Shown one piece after another: positions 43,050 through 54,063 of a DNA stretch of 64,000 nt. The position numbers and the translations under genes were made by a program. The notes below the pieces were generated by a model, which was not told where the DNA came from, ran no database searches, and was given only the letters and a program-made list of their open reading frames with translations. How positions within the stretch are numbered: the stretch's first letter is position 1; each line of letters begins with the position of its first letter. Origin of the DNA: Lysobacter sp. (GTDB lineage Bacteria; Pseudomonadota; Gammaproteobacteria; Xanthomonadales; Xanthomonadaceae); NCBI GenBank assembly GCA_011526085.1, contig WYBC01000034.1, positions 1 through 64,000 on the forward strand. The letters run 5' to 3'.

Positions 43050-44398
43050 GCGGTCTCTACGAATCGCTGTTCCGCAAGGTGCTGTATCCGGCCTACGAGT
43101 CCGGACTGCGCCGGCGCGACACCCTGCGCCATCTGCGCGAATACGAGCGCGACCAGTGGCGTTCCGCAGACGAACTGCAGGCGCTGCAGTGGCGCAAGCT
43201 GCAGGCGCTGATCGCGCACTGCTGGACGCAGGTGCCCTTCTACCGGGCATTCTGGGGGCGGGCAGGGGTGTCCGGCGCGGCCGACATCCGCAGTCGCGAG
43301 GACTACGCGAAGCTGCCGCCGCTGACCAAGCCCGAGATCCGCGCGCATGCCGATGCGATGATCGCGCCGGCGCATCGCGGCCAGCTGTACTTCAAGACCA
43401 CCGGCGGCTCCACCGGCGAGCCGCTGCGCTTCGGCTACACCCGCGAAAGCTACGAGCGCCGGGTCGCGGTGATGTTCCGCGGCTATGCCTGGTCCGGCGC
43501 GCATCTCGGCCAGCGCACCGCCTATCTCTGGGGCGCGCCGGTGGCTGCGCCGGCCGGCGTCGCGCTGTTCAAGGACCGGCTGTACCACGCCGCGTTCAAC
43601 CGGCGCATGCTCAACGCCTTCGACATGGACGAGCGGCGGATGGCCGAGTATGCCGATGCGCTCGACCGCTTCCGGCCCGAGACCATCGTGTCCTACGTCG
43701 GGCCGCTGGTCGAACTGGCGCAGTGGATCGAGCGCAATGGCCGCACGCCGCATCGTCCGCAGCGCATCCTCGGCGCGGCCGAGGCCCTGCATCCGCACCA
43801 GCGCGAACTGCTGCAGCGGGTGTTCGGCGCGCCGGCCTACGACACCTACGGCTGCCGCGAATTCATGCTGATCGCGGCCGAGTGCGAGGCCCGCGACGGC
43901 CTGCACATGAACATCGATCATCTCCACGTCGAGTTCGCCGCCGGGCCGCAGGCCACCGCGCCGAGCGACCTGATCGTCACCGATCTGCACAATTACGGCA
44001 TGCCGCTCATGCGCTACGTCAACGGCGATCTCGGTACGCCCGGGCACGCGCACTGCAGCTGCGGTCGCGGCCTGCCGAAACTGGCGAAAGTGGACGGCCG
44101 CAGGCTCGACGCGCTGCGCCTGCGCGACGGTCGCTTGCTGCCGGGCGAATACATCGTCTACGTGTTCCTGCCCGTGACCGGTGTGAAGCAGTACCAGGTC
44201 GTGCAGAAGACGCTCGACACGCTGCTGGTGCGGCTGGTGCCGGATGCCGGCTACGACCCGTCGGTGCACATGCTGATCCGCGACGGCATCCGCAAGCTCG
44301 CCGGCGACGGCGTCGCCATCGACTTCGAGACCGTGGACGCGATCGCGCTCACCGCCAGCGGCAAGCGCCGGGTCACCCTCTGCGAGCTGCCGGCATGA
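43046..44398 (+). CDS. PaaK/CapK-type AMP-forming enzyme
   Basis: 450 residues of the phenylacetate-CoA ligase-like group. It has an intact-looking nucleotide loop FKTTGGSTGEPLRFGYTRES, the PTYGCRE-like motif YDTYGCREFMLIAAECEA and MRYVNGDLGTPGHAHCSCGR, where closely spaced Cys and His (C-S-C near 345) may bind zinc as in PaaK relatives. In glycan loci such CapK proteins are thought to activate an acid for transfer to sugars. ATGA overlaps link it to both neighbours. Confidence 0.85.
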   Translation: MSGLYESLFRKVLYPAYESGLRRRDTLRHLREYERDQWRSADELQALQWRKLQALIAHCWTQVPFYRAFWGRAGVSGAADIRSREDYAKLPPLTKPEIRAHADAMIAPAHRGQLYFKTTGGSTGEPLRFGYTRESYERRVAVMFRGYAWSGAHLGQRTAYLWGAPVAAPAGVALFKDRLYHAAFNRRMLNAFDMDERRMAEYADALDRFRPETIVSYVGPLVELAQWIERNGRTPHRPQRILGAAEALHPHQRELLQRVFGAPAYDTYGCREFMLIAAECEARDGLHMNIDHLHVEFAAGPQATAPSDLIVTDLHNYGMPLMRYVNGDLGTPGHAHCSCGRGLPKLAKVDGRRLDALRLRDGRLLPGEYIVYVFLPVTGVKQYQVVQKTLDTLLVRLVPDAGYDPSVHMLIRDGIRKLAGDGVAIDFETVDAIALTASGKRRVTLCELPA

Positions 44399-45540
44399 AC
44401 GCTTCCGTGCCACGCACCGCGCCGCTCGACATCGTCCATGTCGTCGAGAATCTCGAACGCGGCGGGCTCGAACGCATGGTGATCGATCTGGCCGGCGCCC
44501 AGCAGACGGCGGGACATCATTGCCGCGTGGTCTGCCTGTTCGAGCCCGGCGCGCTCGCCGGCGAACTCGAGGCGGAGGGCATCGCGGTCCACGCCTGCCG
44601 CAAGCGCGGTGGATTCGATCCGGCCGCGATCCGCGGCCTGCGCGCGCAGCTGCGCGCACTGCCGTCGGCGGTGATCCACACCCACAACGCCACCGCGCAC
44701 TACCACGCGGTCGCGGCGACGCTCGGCCGGCGTCCGGCGCGGCTGATCAACACCCGTCATGGCATGGGTGCGGCGCGCCCGCGCAGCCGCGGCGAATGGC
44801 TCTATCGCCGCAGCATGGCGCGCACCGATGCGGTCGCCGCCGTATGCGAGGCCGCGCGCGCGAAGTTCGCCGCGCAGGGCGTGCGCCCGCGCCACGGACT
44901 GCTGGCGGTGCCGAACGGCATCCGCGTCGATGCGTTCTCCGCCGCCAGCGAGGATCGCCGCGTGTCGCTGCGCCGGGTGCTGGACCTGCCGCCCGGCACG
45001 CGCATCGTCGGCAGCGTCGGCCGGCTCAATCCGGTCAAGGACCAGGCGACCCTGCTGCGCGCGTTCGCGACGCTCCACGCCGAACGGCCGGACACCGCGC
45101 TGGCGCTGGTCGGCGACGGCGCGCTGCGCGCCGCGCTGGAAGCGCTGGCGGCATCGCTCGGCATCGCCGACGCGGTGCGTTTCCTCGGCGATCGCAGCGA
45201 CGTGCGCCAACTGCTGCAGGGCTTCGACGTGTTCGCGCTGTCGTCGCTGAGCGAAGGCTATTCGATGGCGCTGCTCGAAGCCTGTGCCAGCGGTCTGCCG
45301 ATCGTCGCCACCGACGTTGGCGGCAATCGCGAAATCGTGGTCGACGGTCGCAATGGCCTGCTGGTGTCGCCGTCGCGGGCCGATGCCATGGCCGACGCCT
45401 TCGCCGCGCTGCTGCGCGACCCCGCGCGCGCCGCCGCGCTGGGCGCCGCGGGCCGCGACTGGGCGCTGCGCGAGGCCTCCATCGCCACCATGGCGGCGCG
45501 TTACGAATCGCTCTATCGCGGGCAGGCGGGCGACGCATGA
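44395..45540 (+). CDS. Family 4 glycosyltransferase (PEP-CTERM/EpsH1-associated type)
   Basis: 381 residues, GT-B fold. The opening DIVHVVENLERGGLERMVID matches the TIGR03088-like sugar transferases of exosortase loci. The donor domain contains RIVGSVGRLNPVKDQATLLR and the E-x7-E motif in LSSLSEGYSMALLEACASGL, then PIVATDVGGNREIV. It adds a sugar in the cytoplasm. It is coupled to the CapK-type gene by ATGA and is followed by a 25-codon ORF with ATGA at both ends. Confidence 0.9.
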   Translation: MNASVPRTAPLDIVHVVENLERGGLERMVIDLAGAQQTAGHHCRVVCLFEPGALAGELEAEGIAVHACRKRGGFDPAAIRGLRAQLRALPSAVIHTHNATAHYHAVAATLGRRPARLINTRHGMGAARPRSRGEWLYRRSMARTDAVAAVCEAARAKFAAQGVRPRHGLLAVPNGIRVDAFSAASEDRRVSLRRVLDLPPGTRIVGSVGRLNPVKDQATLLRAFATLHAERPDTALALVGDGALRAALEALAASLGIADAVRFLGDRSDVRQLLQGFDVFALSSLSEGYSMALLEACASGLPIVATDVGGNREIVVDGRNGLLVSPSRADAMADAFAALLRDPARAAALGAAGRDWALREASIATMAARYESLYRGQAGDA

Positions 45541-45614
45541 GCAGGTATCCTGTCGCGCCCCGCGTCGTCGCACCCTCGCGCGACGCCCGCTTTCGCCGGA
45601 CACGCAGCGCATGA
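45537..45614 (+). CDS. 25-residue ORF coupled to both neighbours
   Basis: ATGA at 45537-45540 overlaps the glycosyltransferase stop, and ATGA at 45611-45614 overlaps the start of the next deacetylase. The peptide MSRYPVAPRVVAPSRDARFR then RTRSA is basic and has no known relative. Its value may be to hand ribosomes across the 70-base gap. It may also be chance. Confidence 0.3.
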   Translation: MSRYPVAPRVVAPSRDARFRRTRSA

Positions 45615-46246
45615 ATCCACACCCCAGGAAACTGCAGGTGCTGCGCTGGCTGCCGAACCGCTGGGTGCTCACCCGCGGCGTGCGCCGGGGCCGCGTGCTG
45701 CACCTGACCTTCGACGACGGCCCGCATCCGGAGCACACCCCGGCGCTGCTCGATTTGCTCGCCGCGCACGGTGCGCGCGCCACCTTCTTCCTGATCGGCC
45801 GCGAAGCCGAGCGGCACCCGGACGTGGTCGCGCGGATCGTGCGCGAAGGCCATGCCATCGGCAATCATTCGTGGAGCCATCCGCAGTTCGATCGGCTGGA
45901 TCTGGCCGCGCAGCGCGACGAGATCGAACGCACCGACCGGTTGCTGCAGCGTTTCGACGGCCTGTCGCGCCACGACTTCCGTCCGCCGCGCGGGGTGATG
46001 CCGCGGCCGATGGTGCTCGACTGCGTCCGTCGCGGCCGCCGGATCGCGTATTGGTCCTACGACAGTCTCGACTACAGCCAGCGCAGCGTCGAAGCACTCA
46101 TCGCCTCGGCGCGCAACCATCCGCCGCGCGCGGGCGAGATCCTGCTGATGCACGACGACAGCGGGCTGTCCAGGCGCCTGCTGGAAACGATGCTCCCGGC
46201 GTGGGCGGGCGAAGGCTTCGCGTTCGAACCGCTGCGGGCACTGTGA
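45611..46246 (+). CDS. NodB-type polysaccharide deacetylase (short)
   Basis: 211 residues, close to a minimal NodB domain. Motifs are HLTFDDGPHPEHTPALL (Asp pair), AIGNHSWSHPQFDRLD (His pair), FRPPRGVMPRPM and a final LLMHDDS. This is the third deacetylase of the locus and the closest to classic chitooligosaccharide/peptidoglycan deacetylases, which use the R-P-P-x-G loop. There is no signal peptide. It lies at the end of the coupled rightward series. Confidence 0.9.
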   Translation: MNPHPRKLQVLRWLPNRWVLTRGVRRGRVLHLTFDDGPHPEHTPALLDLLAAHGARATFFLIGREAERHPDVVARIVREGHAIGNHSWSHPQFDRLDLAAQRDEIERTDRLLQRFDGLSRHDFRPPRGVMPRPMVLDCVRRGRRIAYWSYDSLDYSQRSVEALIASARNHPPRAGEILLMHDDSGLSRRLLETMLPAWAGEGFAFEPLRAL

Positions 46247-46308
46247 GGACATGATCGGATGCACGGGGGACAATCCATGAAGATCGGACACGGACATCGG
46301 GGGCGTCC

Positions 46309-47505
46309 ATGAGCGCGCCGCTCGTCGTCGTGCTTGCGGCGCTCGCGCTCGGTCTCGCCGCCACGGTGGTGGTCGCGCGCGACATGCGCAGGCGCAACAT
46401 GCATCTGTGGCTGGGCGACTATCTGCGCCGCCGCGCGCCGGCACCGACCGATCGGCCGGTGCACATCATGTTCTGCTTCGTCGATCACTTCGAACCGATG
46501 TGGAAGGGGGCCGACCTGGAGACGCAGCGCCGCCGCGTCGACCGCTGGTGCGCGGAATATCGCGACATGGCCGGTCGCCACCGCGACGCCGACGGCCGTC
46601 CGCCGCAACACAGCTTCTTCTATCCGGAAGAGGAATACGCCGAGGAACATCTCGACAAGATCGCGGCGCTGTGCGGCGACGGCTTCGGCGAGATCGAGGT
46701 GCATCTGCACCACGACAACGACACCGAGCCGAATTTCCGCGCGTCGATCGGGCGTTTCTGCAGGACCCTGCACGAGAAGCACGGCGCGCTGCCGCGCGAT
46801 CCCGAAACCGGGCAACTGCGCTTCGGCTTCATCCACGGCAACTGGTGCCTGGACAATTCGCGCGCCGACGGCCGCTGGTGCGGACTGAACAACGAACTGA
46901 TCCTGCTGCGCGAGCTCGGCTGCTACGCCGATTTCACCCTGCCTTCGGCGCCGAGCGACACCCAGACCGCGGCCGCCAACCGCATCTACTACGCCACCGA
47001 CGACCCGAACGCGCCGAAGTCGCATGACCACGGCGACCCGGTGAAGGTCGGCGGCGGCACCCGTGGCGATCTGATGATCGTGCAGGGCCCGCTGGGCCTG
47101 AACTGGCGCGAACGCCGCCTGGGCGTGATGCCGCGGATCGAGAACGCGGACATCCGCAAAAACTGTCCGCCGACGGAGGCCCGCGTCGATCTGTGGGTGA
47201 AGACCGGCGTGCATGTCGAAGGCCGCCCGGACTGGATCTTCGTGAAGATCCACACCCACGGCACCCAGGAACACGACATCGACACCCTGCTGGGTGCGCC
47301 GGTCGACGCGATGCACCGCTATCTCGAAAGCCGCTACAACGACGGCGTGCGCCACGTGCTGCACTACGTTACCGCGCGCGAGGCCTACAACATCATCAAG
47401 GCGGCCGAGGCCGGCGAGCAGGGCGATCCGGGCCGGTATCGCGATTACCTGCTGCCGGCGCCGCGAGCGTCGTGGGTCGGCGGACGCCGGATGCGCGGCG
47501 CGTGA
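46309..47505 (+). CDS. Conserved-looking protein of glycan locus, function unknown
   Basis: 398 residues. An N-terminal membrane helix (APLVVVLAALALGLAATVVV) is followed by a soluble domain rich in His, Asp and Trp: MFCFVDHFEPMWKG, FYPEEEYAEEHLDKIA, EVHLHHDNDTEPNFR and FGFIHGNWCLDNS. Patterned H/D clusters on successive strands suggest a metal-dependent barrel enzyme, perhaps a distant NodB/glycoside-hydrolase-like fold; this is inference. The following glycosyltransferase starts inside its stop codon (GTGA), so both are made together. Confidence 0.7.
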   Translation: MSAPLVVVLAALALGLAATVVVARDMRRRNMHLWLGDYLRRRAPAPTDRPVHIMFCFVDHFEPMWKGADLETQRRRVDRWCAEYRDMAGRHRDADGRPPQHSFFYPEEEYAEEHLDKIAALCGDGFGEIEVHLHHDNDTEPNFRASIGRFCRTLHEKHGALPRDPETGQLRFGFIHGNWCLDNSRADGRWCGLNNELILLRELGCYADFTLPSAPSDTQTAAANRIYYATDDPNAPKSHDHGDPVKVGGGTRGDLMIVQGPLGLNWRERRLGVMPRIENADIRKNCPPTEARVDLWVKTGVHVEGRPDWIFVKIHTHGTQEHDIDTLLGAPVDAMHRYLESRYNDGVRHVLHYVTAREAYNIIKAAEAGEQGDPGRYRDYLLPAPRASWVGGRRMRGA

Positions 47506-48284
47506 GCGACGCGTCGACGAAAGTCGGCGCCATCGCCGGGACGGCGAAAGTGAGCGTCGTCATGCCGGCGTACAACGCCGCCGCCACGCTGCGCGCATCG
47601 ATGGATTCGGTGTTCGCGCAGACCCATGCCGATGTCGAACTGCTGGTGATCGACGACCGTTCGAAGGATGCGACCTGGGAGATCGTGCAGGAGGTCGCCG
47701 CGCGCGAACCCCGGCTGGTACCGATCCGCATGCCCCGGAACGGCGGCGTCGCCGCCGCGCGCAACACCGGCCTCGACGCCGCGACCGGCAGCCACATCGC
47801 CTTCCTCGACAGCGACGACCGTTGGCTGCCGGACAAGCTCGCGCTGCAACTGGCGCACATGCACGCGACCGGCGGCGCGATCAGTTACACCGCGTATCGG
47901 CGCTTCGGCGAAGACGGACGCACGCTGTCGTTGGTGCGGCCGCCGGCCGAGGTCGGGTACGCCGACATGCTCAAGAGCAACCGGATCGGCAACCTCACCG
48001 GCCTGTACGACCGTGCGCTCGGCGACGCGCGTTTCCAGCGCATCGGCCACGAGGACTACGTGTTCTGGCTGCAGATGGTGCGTCGCGCCGGCATCGCCCG
48101 CCGCGTGCCGACGGACGCGCCGCTGGCCGAGTATCTCGTCCGCGACGGCTCGCTGTCCGCCGACAAGACCCGCGCTGCGCGCTGGCAGTGGAACATTTAC
48201 CGCAACGTCGAAGGCCTCGGCCGCGTGCGCGCGGCGTGGTATTTCGCGCACTACGCGGCGATCGCGCTGGCGAAGCGGCGGTAG
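47502..48284 (+). CDS. Family 2 glycosyltransferase
   Basis: 260 residues from GTG overlapping the upstream stop. GT-A motifs: VSVVMPAYNAAATLRASMDS, LLVIDDRSKDATWEIVQE, NGGVAAARNTGLDAATG and FLDSDDRWLPDKLALQL with the DSDD metal site. A later HEDYVFWLQMVRRAG has the acceptor ED motif. It is shorter at the C-terminus than the GT2 at 20201. Last gene of the glycan locus; a repeat follows. Confidence 0.88.
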   Translation: MSDASTKVGAIAGTAKVSVVMPAYNAAATLRASMDSVFAQTHADVELLVIDDRSKDATWEIVQEVAAREPRLVPIRMPRNGGVAAARNTGLDAATGSHIAFLDSDDRWLPDKLALQLAHMHATGGAISYTAYRRFGEDGRTLSLVRPPAEVGYADMLKSNRIGNLTGLYDRALGDARFQRIGHEDYVFWLQMVRRAGIARRVPTDAPLAEYLVRDGSLSADKTRAARWQWNIYRNVEGLGRVRAAWYFAHYAAIALAKRR

Positions 48285-48305
48285 CGATGTTCTTGCGCGC
48301 GTATC

Positions 48306-48393
48306 GGTAGAACGGCCTGACCAGCCTTTCGGCTGTTGAAAGCCAGACCGCTGCATTCACGGCATCAAGCAGCGGGCTGAAGCCCGCTCTACC
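48306..48393. repeat. Dispersed hairpin repeat, family copy 2
   Basis: Ends ggtagaacggcct and the complement of ggtagagcgggct, with cctgaccagcc then ttcggctgttgaa inside. It is closely related to 22188-22287. It lies just after the last glycosyltransferase and before a convergent gene, so it may also serve as a terminator. Confidence 0.7.
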
Positions 48394-48433
48394 GCCTTGT
48401 CGGCCTTGCGCCGGCTCGGGCGCGCCCCGACGC

Positions 48434-48967
48434 TCACGCCGGCATTTTCGGCTCGATGACCGCGTTGTCGTTCATCACGCCCGGATTGCCGGTGATGGCC
48501 GCGGCGGCGAGATAGAGCATCTTGCCGACGATGGTGCCCGGCCCGTTCCAGTATTCCGCGCGCTCGATCTCCACCCGGATCAGGCTCAGGTCCGGATCGT
48601 CCTTGCCCTGCGGAAAGAAGATCGACATCGCCGGCGACCACAGTGCGTCGATGCGCGCCTGGTCGCGGACGAGCCGTGCCGGGCCCGAGATCGAGACGTA
48701 GCTGTTGTCGCGGCGGTCGGCATAGCCGAGGCCGACGTGCGGGTTGTGGCGGATTTCCTGGGCCTTGTCGCTGCTCGCGGCGGTCGCGAACCAGAGCACG
48801 CCATCGGCATCGAAGTCGAGGGTCTGCACCGGCCGCGAAATCACCGTGCCGTCGGCGGCAACGGTCGTCAGCATCGCGATCTGCAGATCGTCCACGAGCT
48901 TGCGGAGTGTCTCGAACTGTGCGGTCTGGTCCTGGATGACGGGCGATTGCAGGGTGAGGTCTTGCAT
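48434..48967 (-). CDS. Pyridoxamine-phosphate-oxidase-fold general stress protein
   Basis: 177 residues. The split-barrel flavin-binding layout is seen in AMLTTVAADGTVISRPVQTL, GVLWFATAASSDKAQEIRHN and HVGLGYADRRDNSYVSISGP, as in the stress protein 26 (YdaG-like) family. The C-terminal EYWNGPGTIVGKMLYLAAAA is also typical. It probably binds FMN or F420-like flavin in the cytoplasm; substrate unknown. The start follows caggagcgccgcc. Not linked to the glycan genes. Confidence 0.85.
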   Translation of the reverse strand: MQDLTLQSPVIQDQTAQFETLRKLVDDLQIAMLTTVAADGTVISRPVQTLDFDADGVLWFATAASSDKAQEIRHNPHVGLGYADRRDNSYVSISGPARLVRDQARIDALWSPAMSIFFPQGKDDPDLSLIRVEIERAEYWNGPGTIVGKMLYLAAAAITGNPGVMNDNAVIEPKMPA

Positions 48968-49189
48968 GGCGGCGCTCCTGTGGTGACGAGGCGACATTGG
49001 ATCGCCGCACGGATGAACGCTGGCGCGCCCGGCGACGTGCGGTCGTCGGTTTAACGCGCAGGCAACGGAATCGATGCGTTTTCGGGGCGAAAATGGCCTC
49101 GCGCGATGCATGACGCACGACGCGTCGTGCGCGATGCGCATGGTCTCGCCGCATGCGGCGGTGCTGTCGCGATGCTCCGGTGGTGCGGG

Positions 49190-50246
<1,057 letters not shown>

Positions 50247-50275
<29 letters not shown>

Positions 50276-51614
50276 CGCGGGGCGCGTGGGGTTCGGGATG
50301 CAGTCCGCGGTCGACCGCATCGGCCAGCCGGCTGTGGGCGACGTGGTGCGGGAAGAGCTTTTCGGCCGCGCGGACGATGTCGACATCGCCGTTGAGCGCG
50401 GCTTCGCGCAGGGCCGCGGTGGGGGCGTGCAGCAGACGGTTGGTGAGGGTGTGCGCGAGCTGGTTCAGCACCTCGGCCGGATCGTGGCCGGCGGCCAGCA
50501 TCTGTTGGGCCTTGGCCAGCGATTCGTCGCGTGCGGCTTCGCCGTGGGCGCGCAACTGTTTCAGCGAACCGTTGTGGGCGCTGGCGTTGAGCGTTTCGAC
50601 GAAGCGCGACACCTGCAGTTCGATGATCGCCTCGGCGGCGTCCGCGGCTTCGCGGCGGCTGCGGCGGTTGTCTTCGATCACCCGTTCGAGGTCGTCGACG
50701 GTGTAGAGGAACACGTCCTCCAGTTCCGCCACGTCCTCCGCGATGTCGCGCGGCACGGCCAGGTCCAGCAGCAGCATCGGCCGGTGCCGGCGCAGTTTCA
50801 GCGCGGCGGCGACCTGGGCGCGGTGCAGGATCGGGTCGCGCGCGGCGGTCGCCGAAAACACGATGTCGGCTTCGCCGAGGTGGCGCTCCAGTTCGGTCAG
50901 CGGCAGCGCCACGCCGCCGCAGCGGCTTGCCAGTTCCTGCGCATGGGCGAGGGTGCGGTTGGCGAACAGCAGCCGCTTCGCCTTCGCCTGCACCAGATGC
51001 CGTGCGGTGAGTTCGATGGTTTCGCCGGCGCCGATCAACAGGATGGTGCTGTCCGACGGCCGGGCGAAGGTGTCTTCGGCCATGCGCACCGCGGCCGAGG
51101 CCACCGAGACCGGATTCGCGCCGATGCGGGTGTCGGTGCGCGCGCGCTTGGCGGTGACGAAGGCATGCTGGAACAGGCGGTCGAGGCGGTTGCCCAGCGT
51201 GCCTGCGGTGCGCGCGGCGGCCCAGGCCTGCTTCACCTGGCCGAGGATCTGCGGCTCGCCCAGCACCAGCGAGTCCAGGCCGGTGGAGACCCGGAACAGA
51301 TGGCGGACGGCGGCGTCATCGCGGTGCTGGTAGAGATAGTCGTGCAGGGCCAGCGGCGCCCGCCCGCCGCCCGCGCTGCCGCCGTCCTGCGGGTTCGCGG
51401 CCAGCCAGTCGGCCAGCGCGTCGCCGTCGCCGCCGGTCAGCGCGTAGATCTCGGTGCGATTGCAGGTGGACAGCAGCGCCACTTCCTCGACGCCCGGCAA
51501 TCCGCGCAGCGCGGCCAGGGTCGCCGGCAGGGCGTCTTCGGAGAACGCCACCCGTTCGCGCAGGGCGACCGGCGCGGTCTCGTGGTTGATGCCGAGGGCG
51601 ATGAGATGCGACAT
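50247..51614 (-). CDS. hemA: Glutamyl-tRNA reductase
   Basis: 455 residues. The catalytic Cys is in [14 protein letters not shown] near residue 50. The N-terminal domain also has [20 protein letters not shown], and the NADPH domain has [18 protein letters not shown]. The C-terminal helix [15 protein letters not shown]-like segment forms the dimer. It reduces glutamyl-tRNA to glutamate-1-semialdehyde, the first step of tetrapyrrole synthesis. It is divergent from the TPR gene, with 83 bases between starts. Confidence 0.96.
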
Positions 51615-51697
51615 GCGGGCGTGACGACCGGGACGGGTCCGTTCAGGCGGTTCGGGTAAGCTGGCGATTCCGCATAGTTTACGGCCCAACCTTGCCG

Positions 51698-53428
51698 ATG
51701 CCCGCATCCCCGTTCTCCCTTTCCCGGCGCGGACGCCGGGCGTCGCGGTTCCTCGGCTTGGCGCTGGCGCTGGCGAGCGTGGCGGCATTCGCCGCCGATC
51801 CAGCCGAGGGCGACCCGCTGGCGCCGGCGATGGCCGGCGAATACGCGCTGCAGGCCGGCAAGCTCGACGAAGCCGCCCGCTGGTACCTCGACGCGGCCCG
51901 CGCCGCTCCGGGCGATGCGGTCCTGGCCGAGCGCGCCACCCGCATCGCGCTGCTGGCCAAGGACGACGCCCGCGCGGCGGCCGCGCTGAAACTCTGGCGC
52001 GCCAGCGTCGAACGCTCGCCGGCGATGCGCAATGCCGAGGCCACCCTGGCACTGCGTCGCAAGGACGAGCGTGCGGCCTTCCGCGAGCTGCAGATCCTGA
52101 TGCGCGGCGAGCGCGGCCAGGCGCCGGACAAGGACGGCTGGCGTTACGCCCTGCTGGCGCTGGACGCAGGTTCCGGCGACCCCAAGCTCACCGGCCGCCT
52201 GCTCGGTCGTCTCATCGATTCGATTCCCGACGAACTCAACGCCTGGCTGGCCTTCGGCGAGTTCTCGCAGCAACTGCAGCGCAATGACCTTTCGGAGCAG
52301 ATCGTCGCCCGGGTCGTCGCCAAATTTCCCGACGAGCCCGCGGTGGCGCTGCTGCGCGCCAGCCAGCTGCGCGAAGCCGGCAAGGAAGACGAGGCCCGCA
52401 AGGTGCTCGCCGCGCTGCTGGAATCGCCCCGGGGCTCGCCGGAACTGGTGTATGCGGTCGCCCGCGAATACAGCGAACTGGGCGATCACGTGCGCGCCGC
52501 CGAGGTCATCGCGCGTGGCCCGCAGAACGAGCGCAGCTACACCCTGCGCGCGGCGTATCTCGCCCAGGCCGACGACAAGCCCGGCGTCGGTCGGGTCTAC
52601 GACGAACTGAAGCGCGATTCCGCCGCGCCGGACCCGCAGCGTCGGCTGCTGCTCGGTCAGATCGCCGAATTCATCGAACGCCACGACGAGGCCCTGGAGT
52701 GGTACGCCAGCGTCCCGGGCGGCCCGCAGCGCTGGCAGGCGCGGCTGCGCAGCGCGACCGTGCTGCACAAGCTCAAGCGCGGCGAGGAAGCGTTCGCCCG
52801 CCTGCGCGAACTGCAGGCCGACGCCGACGCCGAGGACGAAACCCGGCGCGATGCCTATCTGCTCGAAGCCGAACTGCACAAGGACGACGGCAAGCTGGAT
52901 GCGGAACTGGACAGCTTCGCCCGCGGCCTGGCCGCGTTTCCGGACGACGTGCAACTGCTCTACGCCCGCGCGCTGATGTGGGAGCGTCGCGACGACATTC
53001 CGCGCGCCGAGGCCGACTTCCGCACGATCCTCGCGACCGACGCCGACGACGTGAACGCGCTGAACGCGCTGGGTTACACCCTGGCCGACCGCACCGAGCG
53101 TTATCAGGAAGCGCTGGAATTGATCTCGCGCGCCATCGCCGCGCAGCCGGACAGCGCCGCGATCATCGACAGCTACGGTTGGGTGCTGTATCGCCTCGGT
53201 CGCAACCAGGAAGCGCTGACCGAGCTGCGCCGCGCCTATACCAAGCAGAAGGACGCGGAGATCGCCGCCCATGTCGCCGAAGTGCTGTGGGTGCTGGGGC
53301 AGAAGGACGAGGCCCGCAGGTTCTTCGAGGAATCGCGGAAGATCGATCCCGAGAACCGCTCGCTGAAGCGCGCGATCGAAAAGACCGGCGTGGTCCTGCC
53401 GCCGCTGCCCGCGAAGCCGTCGGCATGA
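51698..53428 (+). CDS. Exported TPR-repeat protein
   Basis: 576 residues. A signal peptide ([16 protein letters not shown]) is followed by more than ten TPR-like units, e.g. [40 protein letters not shown]-like and [20 protein letters not shown]. In xanthomonads such a gene regularly precedes lolB. It likely serves as a periplasmic or outer-membrane-associated assembly factor, which is inference. The stop overlaps the lolB start (ATGA). A TTG two codons earlier is a less likely start. Confidence 0.85.
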   Translation: MPASPFSLSRRGRRASRFLGLALALASVAAFAADPAEGDPLAPAMAGEYALQAGKLDEAARWYLDAARAAPGDAVLAERATRIALLAKDDARAAAALKLWRASVERSPAMRNAEATLALRRKDERAAFRELQILMRGERGQAPDKDGWRYALLALDAGSGDPKLTGRLLGRLIDSIPDELNAWLAFGEFSQQLQRNDLSEQIVARVVAKFPDEPAVALLRASQLREAGKEDEARKVLAALLESPRGSPELVYAVAREYSELGDHVRAAEVIARGPQNERSYTLRAAYLAQADDKPGVGRVYDELKRDSAAPDPQRRLLLGQIAEFIERHDEALEWYASVPGGPQRWQARLRSATVLHKLKRGEEAFARLRELQADADAEDETRRDAYLLEAELHKDDGKLDAELDSFARGLAAFPDDVQLLYARALMWERRDDIPRAEADFRTILATDADDVNALNALGYTLADRTERYQEALELISRAIAAQPDSAAIIDSYGWVLYRLGRNQEALTELRRAYTKQKDAEIAAHVAEVLWVLGQKDEARRFFEESRKIDPENRSLKRAIEKTGVVLPPLPAKPSA

Positions 53429-54063
53429 TCCTGCGAGCGCTCGCTTTCGCGTTGACCGTCGGCGCGCTCGCCGGTTGCGCCACGACCGCGCCGACCCGGA
53501 CCGCGCCCCCGCTGTCGGCCGAAGCCTTGGCCGAGCGCCAGCGCCTCCGCGGCGAATGGCTGTCGCTGTACGAGACCTGGTCGTTTTCCGGTCGCGCCGC
53601 GATCAGCAGGGGCGACAAGGGCGGCAGCGGGCGGATCGAGTGGGAGCAATCCGGGCCCGACCGCTACAGCATCGCGCTCAGCGCCCCGGTCACCCGGCAG
53701 AGCTGGCGTCTCAGCGGCGATCTGCGCTCGCGGGCCGGCCGGATCGAAGGTCTCGACGGCGGCCCGCGCGAGGGCGCGTCCGCCGAGGATCTGCTGCTGC
53801 AGACCACCGGTTGGCGGGTGCCGCTGCAGCAGCTCGGGAGTTGGGTGCGCGGCGCCCCGGCGGCCGGTGTCCCGGTCGAGTCGGTGGTATACGACGCCGA
53901 AGGCCGGGTCGCGGAGCTGCGTCAGTCCGGCTGGACCGTGCGCTATCCCGAATGGCGTCCCGGCCCAGCCGGGCAGCCGGATCTGCCGGCCAGGATCGAA
54001 GCCCAGGCCGGCGATGCCCGGGTCCGGCTGGCGATCGAGGACTGGGCCTTCGCCAACCCATGA
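53425..54063 (+). CDS. lolB: Outer-membrane lipoprotein LolB
   Basis: 212 residues. The signal and lipobox VGALAGC begin the protein. The LolB fold is supported by [48 protein letters not shown] and [20 protein letters not shown]. It receives lipoproteins from LolA and inserts them in the outer membrane. It is linked by ATGA overlap to the TPR gene before it and to ispE after it, the usual order in the family. Confidence 0.93.
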   Translation: MILRALAFALTVGALAGCATTAPTRTAPPLSAEALAERQRLRGEWLSLYETWSFSGRAAISRGDKGGSGRIEWEQSGPDRYSIALSAPVTRQSWRLSGDLRSRAGRIEGLDGGPREGASAEDLLLQTTGWRVPLQQLGSWVRGAPAAGVPVESVVYDAEGRVAELRQSGWTVRYPEWRPGPAGQPDLPARIEAQAGDARVRLAIEDWAFANP

